Under the pieces are notes generated by a model. It was given only the letters and a program-made list of their open reading frames with translations. It did not search any database and was not told the DNA's origin. Made by a program: the position numbers and the translations under genes. From positions 66,029,405 through 66,093,404 of the forward strand of contig CM060307.1 of assembly GCA_030674185.1 (NCBI GenBank): DNA of 64,000 nt, given 5' to 3'. The DNA is from Monoplex corrugatus (Eukaryota; Mollusca; Gastropoda; Littorinimorpha; Ranellidae). Below, one piece after another: positions 59,011 through 64,000 of this stretch; within the stretch, counting starts at the first letter, position 1; the number at the start of each line of letters is the position of its first letter.

Positions 59011-59731
59011 GTAGGATTTAGTTGAACAAGTCAGTTTTATTCCACAAAGCAAATTCAAAACAAGTAGATCAAGAAAAGCAGAAGGGAGTGTGGGTGGGGG
59101 AGAGGACAGGGGGGGGGGGGAGGTCAAGGAGATAAGGTGCACGCCCATGTATGTGTAAAGGGGTAAAGTGCTGAGAAGGAGCCAGTTTGTAACATCAGTG
59201 GCCTAAATCTGGGTAAAAGTGAAGTTTATTATATGCCTTATCCAGCAAATTTCATTGAAACCATTATGGCATTAACAAGCTTATACTATTATTACTAATT
59301 TTTACAGTGCAGATTGTATGAAGGACTCCAATCACAGTCAACAATAGTCACAATGTCTCACCTACTGATTTAAAACAGATTTGGATGCATTTCTGAATTT
59401 GGACAATATGATATTGTCTAGGAATCGGTGAAGAAAAATCCATTGACATCAGTTTATTTTCATAAAAATATGTCACCTTCCATTTTCTGTGCTGATTTGA
59501 TCTTTTTATACGTGTATCTGTAAATGCCTTTATTTATGATAGATCTACTCTTATCTCGCCAGTTTTGCTGTAAGTTAGTGTAACTAATGCATGGTATAGG
59601 TGACAGTGAGTCAAATGACATTGGAAGGGTGAGAACCAGGTCAGGAGATAAAAGTGTGCCCTTGTTCTCACTTTTCCACTTTTATGTTAGTAGTATTACA
59701 CATCTTAACACTATCTTAGGATTTTGTTCGT

Positions 59732-59786
59732 TGTGTGTGTGTGTGTGTGTGTGGTGTGTGTGTGTGTGTGTGTGGGTGTGTCACTC

Positions 59787-59840
<54 letters not shown>

Positions 59841-60006
59841 TGTGTGTGTGCATCTCTCTGTTTCTGTCTGTCTCTGTCTTTCCGTCTCTTTTTCTCTCTG
59901 TCTCTTCTCTCTGTATCTGTCTCTGTCTAGAGCTGTGTCTGTCACTGTCTGTCTGTCTGTCTGTCTTTCTATCTGTATGTATGGTGTGGTGGTGGTGGTG
60001 ATGGGG

Positions 60007-60077
<71 letters not shown>

Positions 60078-60095
60078 TGTGTGTGTGTGTGTGTA
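59732..60095. repeat. Long compound (GT)n/(TC)n microsatellite
   Basis: GT to about 59852, then TCTG/TCTC-rich to 59980, then GT again 60008-60095. A further GT tract is at 60298-60361. Confidence 0.95.
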
Positions 60096-60789
60096 TTAGT
60101 GATGATAAATGTGTCAGAACTGAAAACTGTCAGCTACAGTTTCTTGTGCTGCTATAATTAACAATTTTTTAAAACTGCATGTATATAGGCCTATAGATCT
60201 AAGCTTATGCATGGACAGTGTTTTAATATTGTGGTTTTTACTGTATTTTTGTATGTTATGTATGGTGTGTACTTGCATAACTATGTGCCTGTGATGGCGT
60301 GTGTGTGTGTGTGTGTGGTGTGTGTGTGTGTTGTGTGTGGTGTGTGTGTGTGTGTGTGTGTTTAATCACACTTATTTACTGTATTTGCTGTTGTACAGGT
60401 GATGTTGTTTTAATTGCTGGGTGACAGCTTTCCCTGCAAGAAAACAACCCATGTTATATGTCATCTGTTATCTGTCATCTCATTACATCACTGATGTGGA
60501 CTGGGGGAAAGCAAGTGCCCCTGTCAGTATGAGTATCACACTGTGTAATAAACTGCCTTGCTTTTGCCACTCTGCTATGCCATGGGACTTACAAGCATAC
60601 AGATATAAAACATTGCTGTATCATTCAGTGAGGTTCAGTTAAAATTCAGTGGCAAGTTATCATTATTAGCAAGATCACAAGTAGAGAAAAATATGCAATA
60701 AACTTTCAAAGTTCAAATTGTTCAGAACAGAAAAGTTTGTGATAGAAATATATGTTGAAGAATGCTATAGAAAAACAAAGAGATTTTAG

Positions 60790-61012
60790 AAAAAGCAGAG
60801 ACCTGGCGAATTCTAGCACTAGCAGCTGTAGTCCCCTATCACTGATATGTTACAGTGGAGGCTGCAGAAATCCTTCCAGTCTTATTAGGCATCTATAGTA
60901 ACCTTGACATTCCTGTCATCTTGGATGATGAAAGGACTTTCTTGTCAACTTTGTTAATGATCTATTGAAGCTGGGTGTAAAATTCCTCAGTCTGGTCATC
61001 CTCATACATTCA
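60790..61012 (-). mobile_element. LINE endonuclease fragment, antisense in intron 1 of copy 2
   Basis: Minus strand reads DDQTEEFYTQLQ, INKVDKKVLSSSK and a decayed remainder; paralogous to 43255-43590. The segment that became a 39-bp VNTR in copy 1 is single here. Confidence 0.7.
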
Positions 61013-61206
61013 GAGTGATTCTTCCGTCAAATGCAAAGTTTGAACAACAAAAAAACAAAAACAAAAAAAAAAGAAAAGAAGAATGAAAAAAAAAAGAAAA
61101 AAAAAGAAAGAAACTGGAAATATATTTGAACACTGCCCTCCCCCAACTTATTCTTTTTCTTTGTCTGTGAGTATGTGTGAGTATGGCATGCATAATTGTG
61201 AGTTCA

Positions 61207-61293
61207 TGTGTGTGTGTGTGTGAGTGAGTGTGTGTGAGTGATAGTGTGTGTGTGTGAGTGATAGTGTGTTGTGTTGTGTGTGAGTGTGTGTGT

Positions 61294-61362
<69 letters not shown>
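61207..61362. repeat. (GT)n microsatellite in intron 1 of copy 2
   Basis: Over 100 bases of GT, with GAGT interruptions at the left. Confidence 0.95.
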
Positions 61363-61364
<2 letters not shown>

Positions 61365-61394
61365 TATTAGGGTTCATGATCATCCTACTTTTAA

Positions 61395-63068
<1,674 letters not shown>

Positions 63069-63187
63069 ATGCCAAAGCAGAGAAACAATTGCTGAACTGT
63101 GATAGAAGCATTACCAAGCTGATCCAGTTTCTGGAGAAGAACACCTTTGAGAATGGAGCCCATATTGATTATTATGATGAACTTTAA
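63069..63187 (+). CDS. SPR: Sepiapterin reductase copy 2, exon 3
   Basis: Acceptor TTTCTGACAG. The exon starts with two bases that complete Asn, then AKAEKQLLNCDRSITKLI, QFLEKNTFENGAHIDYYDEL and TAA at 63185-63187. GAHIDYYD corresponds to the conserved GAHVDFYD C-terminus. Total coding length 792 nt, divisible by three, without internal stops. Confidence 0.93.
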
Positions 63188-63392
63188 ATTTAAAGACTGA
63201 CCATGGTTGTTTTCAAACAATAGAAATTGCATGTAAATTTACATTGACTATATGTCACATGAAAGTAAAGGGAAAAGGGATATTTTTGGTGATTTCTCAT
63301 TATTTCACCAGCCACGGCTTTCGTTTTCATCAGCCGTTCTCTAGTGTAATTTTGTAAAGTGGTATGGTCAAGATCAATATGTGTGTATATAT

Positions 63393-63398
63393 GGATAT

Positions 63399-63466
<68 letters not shown>
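63393..63466. repeat. (GATA)n microsatellite in the 3' UTR of copy 2
   Basis: About 17 GATA units begin about 25 bases after the point where copy 1 keeps AATAAA. The aligned position has become 'aatatgtgtg'. No other AATAAA was seen downstream in the window. Confidence 0.9.
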
Positions 63467-63765
63467 AGATATGTAATGTAAATGTTTGTTTGACATTCCT
63501 GATTTGTGTACATATTTATTGTTGGCATGAACATTATTATCAGCTGTTCGATAGCATTTTTATTTCACCATTCTATGTGTGATCGTAATGCAATAACAAC
63601 CCAGTTCAAGATAGATCAGTGACATGTTTATGTGATTCCAGTATATTCAAAATTTATTTTTGGCCTCTTTGTAATCAGAAGTGCAATCTGAGTAAGTTTC
63701 ATTGTTCATGTTTAAGGAAAATCCATATATCAGCACCATTTATTGGGTAGTTGGCTGATAAATTG

Positions 63766-64000
63766 GACTGAACATGCCATCAGTGTTGGTTGTTCTCTGT
63801 ATGTGTTAGGTAATGCTTGACACCCAAATGCCCAAACTGTCAGTTTCACACATTTTACATGCAGCCAAAATGAGTTCTGTCCATTTTATGTGCGAACGAT
63901 CAACAACAAAACACGTGTGGCATTGTTCAAATTCCATGCGAATGGAACTATGACTGATTTCTTTTCTTCTTTGTAGCTGTTTTGTGCTACTAGTTTAAGA
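63766..64000. other. Right edge, unassigned
   Basis: Beyond the duplication unit; no feature recognised. Confidence 0.4.

Overview
The window is eukaryotic, intron-rich and very repeat-rich DNA. No bacterial-style operon, rRNA or confident tRNA gene is visible. The only genes recognised with confidence are two tandem copies of a sepiapterin-reductase gene (SPR, last step of tetrahydrobiopterin synthesis), each with three exons and canonical GT-AG introns. The rest is non-LTR retrotransposon debris (an RTE-like family with (GAT)n tails, a second family ending in a C-terminal zinc finger, and an I/Nimb-like element with RNase H), a tRNA-derived SINE, TTAA-flanked MITEs, foldback elements and many tandem repeats. 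Animal origin is clear. A mollusc, probably a marine gastropod, is my best guess from the SINE and LINE types and the long (GT)n tracts, but that is inference.

Layout. 1-8.4 kb: a mosaic of at least eight unrelated tandem-repeat families, including a 2.8-kb satellite of about 35-38 bp monomers that each carry a short hairpin. 8.4-19 kb: microsatellites, LINE relics on both strands (12.0-14.0 minus, 14.08-14.78 plus, 16.79-17.79 minus) and two or three weak exon candidates of an unidentified plus-strand gene (15.54, 16.48, 17.90 kb). 19.4-27.5 kb: a higher-order array of a roughly 1.3-1.9 kb unit, about five copies, containing two diverged LINE 3' ends plus shorter internal repeats. 27.5-35.6 kb: MITEs, a foldback element, a SINE split by a younger insertion, and the last two coding exons of an unidentified minus-strand gene (35570-35597 joined to 31057-31190). 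35.6-40.9 kb: two more RTE-like LINE copies, one with a palindromic insertion and one with a 296-bp internal tandem duplication.

41.3-63.8 kb is a tandem segmental duplication. Unit 1 (about 41.3-55.97 kb) holds SPR copy 1. Its intron 1 carries a 7-kb antisense I/Nimb-like retrotransposon and its intron 2 a truncated LINE flanked by an unusually long 117-bp direct repeat. Exon 2 has a one-base insertion that makes a premature stop. Unit 2 (about 57.5-63.77 kb) holds SPR copy 2, whose 263-codon reading frame is open. It preserves the empty sites of the unit-1 insertions, but its ancestral AATAAA signal is lost beside a GATA microsatellite. Between the units sits a 791-bp foldback element flanked by an 8-bp direct repeat, with arms built from a 16-bp tandem repeat around alternating CG/TG DNA. 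The picture is a recent gene duplication in a repeat-dense locus, with the two copies decaying in different ways.
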